From Acidobacteriota bacterium (lineage in GTDB: Bacteria; Acidobacteriota; UBA6911), in NCBI GenBank assembly GCA_012719355.1, contig JAAYAM010000161.1, positions 105,048 to 152,595 of the forward strand: DNA of 47,548 nucleotides, written 5' to 3'. The notes below the pieces were generated by a model. The model had not been told where the DNA came from, did no database searches, and saw only the letters and a program-made list of their open reading frames with translations. Position 1 is the first letter of the stretch. Each line of letters begins with the position of its first letter. The translations under genes and the position numbers were made by a program. Positions 44,640-47,548 of the stretch are shown here, one piece after another.

Positions 44640-46205
44640 ATGATACGGATTTTCGCTTTCCTGGTCCTTGCCGCCGCCGGCACTGTTCTCTCTCTGCCCG
44701 CGCAGGAGAAGATCGACGTTGAGATGAACAGGAGAATCCGACAGGAACTGTCGGCGAACTCCCGGATCATGCATACGATCCATCGCCTCACGGATGTGTA
44801 TGGGCCTCGACTCACCGGCTCGCCGGGCTTCGAAGCCGCGTGCCGCTGGGCGCTCGGTCAGCTGAAGGAATGGGGGCTGCACGCCGAGCTTGAAGAATGG
44901 GATTTCGGGAGGTTCGGATGGGTGAATGAGAAGACTTCGGTCGCCGTCACGTCACCATTCAGGGGCCGGCTCGAGGCCAGCGCTATTGCCTGGACTCCCA
45001 GCACCAGCGGTACCATCAAAGCTAATGCGGTGCTGATCATTCCTCCCTCGCGCCCTACCCGCGAGAGTCTCGATGCATATCTCCACAGCGTCGGAGAGAA
45101 AGTCCGGGGGAAAATCGTCCTCGCAGGTGCCCCGGCAGTGGTGCCGGTCAGGTTTGTCTCTCCTGCCAAGAGGAGGGATGATTCCGAACTGCTTGCTGAA
45201 TACGATTCCGATCAGAAAGGCCGCCAGAAGGAGCGCGAAGACGCTTCGCCGGACATGCTGCCTCGGCTGCAGCCCTACGAGATCGACCAGACGATTGATG
45301 CCTTCCTGCTGGCACAGGGGGCGCGGGTAAAGATAACCGATTCCGCAAGGGAACACGGGCAGCTGCGTGCTTCCACGAATTACACGTACAATGCTTCCAC
45401 CGCACTGCCCGGAATCGTCATCAGGAACGAGGATTATGGACGGCTCTGCCGCCTCCTGGCCGGTGGAATGGATGTTGAAATGGAGATCGATATCCTCAAC
45501 AACATCCATCCCGAGGGGAGAAAATCGTTCAACGTTGTTGCGGAAATACCCGGGACCGACATGAAGGAACAGGTAGTCATGATCGGGGCACACATCGATT
45601 CGTGGCACACGGGGACCGGAGCTACCGATAATGCCGCCGGCGTCGCAGTCATGATGGAGGCGGGACGCGTGCTCCAGAGACTCGGGACAAGACCCCGGCG
45701 CACGATCAGAATTGCGCTCTGGGGCGGGGAAGAACAGGGCTTGCTTGGATCAAAGGCCTACGTGCGAGACCACTTCGGGACATTCGAATCTCCCGGCAGG
45801 GAGTTATCGAATCTTTCGGCCTACATCAATCTCGATTCGGGAACAGGACGAGTTCGCGGCGGCTCGGTCTTCGGACCACCGGAGGCCGCCTCGGTGGTCA
45901 GGGAGATTTTATTTCCTTTCCAGGATCTCGGAGTCGCAGGCGTGAATTCCATAAGAAACCGTTCCCTGGGCGGCACTGATCACTCCTCTTTCAACAGGGC
46001 AGGCCTCCCTGGAATCAACCTGCTGCAGGACCCGATAGAATACCGGACCCACACCTGGCACACGGAGCTGGATACCTTTGAACGTATATTGGAGGAAGAT
46101 CTCCGGCAGTGCACGATAGTCATCGCGTCTCTCGTATACCATCTGGCGATGCGACAGGAGATGCTGCCACGCTTTACACGATCTGAGATGCCCCTGCCCG
46201 ACTAG
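44640..46205 (+). CDS. secreted M28-family zinc aminopeptidase
   Basis: 521 residues from the ATG at 44640, giving a clean signal peptide (MIRIFAFLVLAAAGTVLSLP-AQ). Upstream in-frame ATGs at 44571 (GGAG about 10 nt before it) and 44616 are alternatives. The M28 metal and catalytic residues are visible in order: H and D in GAHIDSWHTGTGATDNAAG, the EE pair in LWGGEEQGLLGS, D in INLDSGTG, and the last His in GGTDHSSF. Between about 120 and 270 is an inserted PA-like segment (GKIVLAGAPAVVPVRF). Closest in layout to carboxypeptidase Q/PGCP-like exopeptidases, so a periplasmic or outer-membrane role in peptide scavenging is likely. Convergent with tkt (14-bp gap). Confidence 0.88.
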   Translation: MIRIFAFLVLAAAGTVLSLPAQEKIDVEMNRRIRQELSANSRIMHTIHRLTDVYGPRLTGSPGFEAACRWALGQLKEWGLHAELEEWDFGRFGWVNEKTSVAVTSPFRGRLEASAIAWTPSTSGTIKANAVLIIPPSRPTRESLDAYLHSVGEKVRGKIVLAGAPAVVPVRFVSPAKRRDDSELLAEYDSDQKGRQKEREDASPDMLPRLQPYEIDQTIDAFLLAQGARVKITDSAREHGQLRASTNYTYNASTALPGIVIRNEDYGRLCRLLAGGMDVEMEIDILNNIHPEGRKSFNVVAEIPGTDMKEQVVMIGAHIDSWHTGTGATDNAAGVAVMMEAGRVLQRLGTRPRRTIRIALWGGEEQGLLGSKAYVRDHFGTFESPGRELSNLSAYINLDSGTGRVRGGSVFGPPEAASVVREILFPFQDLGVAGVNSIRNRSLGGTDHSSFNRAGLPGINLLQDPIEYRTHTWHTELDTFERILEEDLRQCTIVIASLVYHLAMRQEMLPRFTRSEMPLPD

Positions 46206-46219
46206 TACTACGGCGGCCT

Positions 46220-47548
46220 TCAGCCCAGCAGCTGGAGGGCACGGTTCACGACATCATCAACCGTAAACCCGAACTTTGCAAAAACCACGTCTCCGGGTGC
46301 GGAGGCTCCGAAGTGGTCGAGGCCCATCATCTGTCCACCGGCGCCCAGATACTTGCACCACCCTTGCGAGATACCGGCTTCCACGGCAAGCCGCGCCGTC
46401 ACCGAGGGAGGAAGCACTTCGTCTCTGTACTGCTGCGGCTGGGCGTCAAAAAGTTCCCAGCTGGGCATCGAGACTGTCCGGACCGACACACCTTTTTCCA
46501 AGAGTCTCTGTTGAGCGGCCGTGATCAGACTCACTTCGGAACCAGTTGCAATCAGGATCAAATCCAACTTTTCCCCCTGCCCGTCCGCCAGAACATACGC
46601 GCCTCGCCTCAAGCCGTCCGCAGGCCCGTAGACGGTCCGGTCGAGAGTAGGAACCCCCTGCCGCGTGAGCACAAGAGCAACGGGACGGTCGCGTGTTTCG
46701 ATCGCGATACGCCATGCTTCGGCCGTTTCATTTGCATCGCAGGGCCTGATTACGACAAGACTTGGTATTGCCCGAAGGGCGGCGAGGTGTTCCACCGGCT
46801 GGTGTGTAGGTCCGTCTTCCCCGACCCCCACGCTGTCATGTGTAAAGACAAAGACGACTCCCAGCTCCATGAGTGACGCCAGCCTGATCGGGGGACGCAT
46901 GTAGTCGGAAAATACGAAAAAGGTCGCCGTGTAGGGGATGATGCCGCCATGTGCAGCAAGCCCGTTTGCAATCGATCCCATGGCGTGTTCCCGCACGCCG
47001 AAGTGCAGGTTTCTTCCCTGGTATCCCCAATCCCCTCCACTTGTTCCCTGCCGGATCTGCGCGACGTAATCCGGATTCTGGAAGTCGCCGCTTCCTTTGA
47101 TAACCGTCTGGGTAGACGGATTGAGATCAGCCGAACCGCCTATGAGGGACGGGATTCTGGGAGCGATTGCATTCAGGACTTTTCCCGACGCGGTCCGGGT
47201 GGCGACGCCTTTGGCATCGGCCGGAAAAACCGGGACGTCCGATGCCCAGTCGGGCGGCAGCTCGCCGCGCATCAGCTGCCGGAATTCCTCTGCCGGTCCC
47301 GGGAACTCTTTCTCATACGCCGCAAATGCGGAATTCCATGCAGCTTCGTATTTCTTCCCACGGTCAACGGCCTTGCGGAAGTGTTTCAATGCCTCATCAG
47401 GGACATAAAACGGAGCATCGGACGGCCACCCGAGGTTCTGCTTCGTGAGTTTCACTTCATCCACACCGAGCGGAGAACCGTGAGACTCGAATGAGTCCTG
47501 CTTGTTCGGGGAACCATAGCCTATATGGGTTCTTACGAGAATCAGAGA
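46220..47548 (-). CDS. tkt: transketolase (5' end cut by window edge)
   Basis: Thiamine-diphosphate enzyme of the pentose phosphate/Calvin cycles. The minus-strand frame is open from the edge for 442 residues up to the stop at 46220; homologues have 660-690, so about 230-240 N-terminal residues are outside. At the edge it reads THIGYGSPNKQDSFESHGSP (end of the ThDP domain). The middle pyrimidine-binding domain shows HFGVREHAMGSIANGLAAHG and FVFTHDSVGVGEDGPTHQPV, and the C-terminal domain ends in ASAPGDVVFAKFGFTVDDVV. The GTG at 47464 is internal, not the start. Confidence 0.97.
   Translation of the reverse strand, partial: SLILVRTHIGYGSPNKQDSFESHGSPLGVDEVKLTKQNLGWPSDAPFYVPDEALKHFRKAVDRGKKYEAAWNSAFAAYEKEFPGPAEEFRQLMRGELPPDWASDVPVFPADAKGVATRTASGKVLNAIAPRIPSLIGGSADLNPSTQTVIKGSGDFQNPDYVAQIRQGTSGGDWGYQGRNLHFGVREHAMGSIANGLAAHGGIIPYTATFFVFSDYMRPPIRLASLMELGVVFVFTHDSVGVGEDGPTHQPVEHLAALRAIPSLVVIRPCDANETAEAWRIAIETRDRPVALVLTRQGVPTLDRTVYGPADGLRRGAYVLADGQGEKLDLILIATGSEVSLITAAQQRLLEKGVSVRTVSMPSWELFDAQPQQYRDEVLPPSVTARLAVEAGISQGWCKYLGAGGQMMGLDHFGASAPGDVVFAKFGFTVDDVVNRALQLLG

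Overview
This 47.5-kb window comes from a bacterial chromosome, most likely from the Acidobacteriota. The pointers are a PadR regulator coupled to an 884-residue orphan duplicated FtsX/MacB-like permease (the ADOP type typical of that phylum), several DUF4097/toastrack proteins, an M28 peptidase, a glutamine cyclotransferase, and an AspRS with the non-discriminating signature. The placement is inferred from gene content; no rRNA is present and no search was run. The window holds the replication-initiation core, so it lies at or next to oriC. No tRNA, rRNA, IS element, prophage or CRISPR was recognised.

Layout. 1-11.98 kb is housekeeping: galU (cut by the left edge), serS, a secreted hypothetical, a CPBP membrane protease, a J-domain/TPR protein, purM, then on the minus strand nrdR, lon, thiL, a DUF2062 protein and rnc. 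12.05-18.78 kb is one plus-strand unit of tightly packed genes ending in a strong hairpin terminator. It encodes a 36-codon leader ORF with a CPIC knuckle, an ECF sigma factor, a zinc anti-sigma factor, three consecutive proteins sharing a LiaI/LiaF-type membrane module (the last fused to a long DUF4097 beta-repeat domain), a toastrack-like lipoprotein, an internally duplicated membrane protein, and a metallo-beta-lactamase-fold hydrolase. A fourth DUF4097 protein follows. I read this as a candidate envelope-stress sensing and response system and as the most interesting accessory locus here. 19.78-24.26 kb carries a wrecked hutH (frameshift plus loss of the catalytic middle), a glutamine cyclotransferase, padR and the ADOP permease.

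24.28-44.53 kb is almost entirely minus strand. It holds ispG-aspS, hpt (plus strand) convergent with a purine nucleoside phosphorylase, rpsU, gyrA, gyrB, recF, dnaN, a 61-residue small protein, dnaA, a HIT protein, HU/IHF, sppA, rpsA, metK and a DksA/TraR-like protein. The dnaA-dnaN gap holds a cluster of DnaA boxes abutting CTA-type DnaA-trios, a layout like the basal unwinding element of Bacillus subtilis oriC. A second DnaA-box group sits just upstream of dnaA. 44.64-47.55 kb has a secreted M28 peptidase and the C-terminal two thirds of transketolase (cut by the right edge).

Themes. Many convergent neighbours touch or nearly touch (serS/2223, purM/rnc, hpt/PNP, permease/aspS, M28/tkt), leaving no room for terminators. 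Good sigma-70-like promoters can be read upstream of lon, ispG, rpsU, gyrB, dnaN, rpsA and metK. The gyrB promoter carries a perfect 10-bp inverted repeat overlapping its -10 box.
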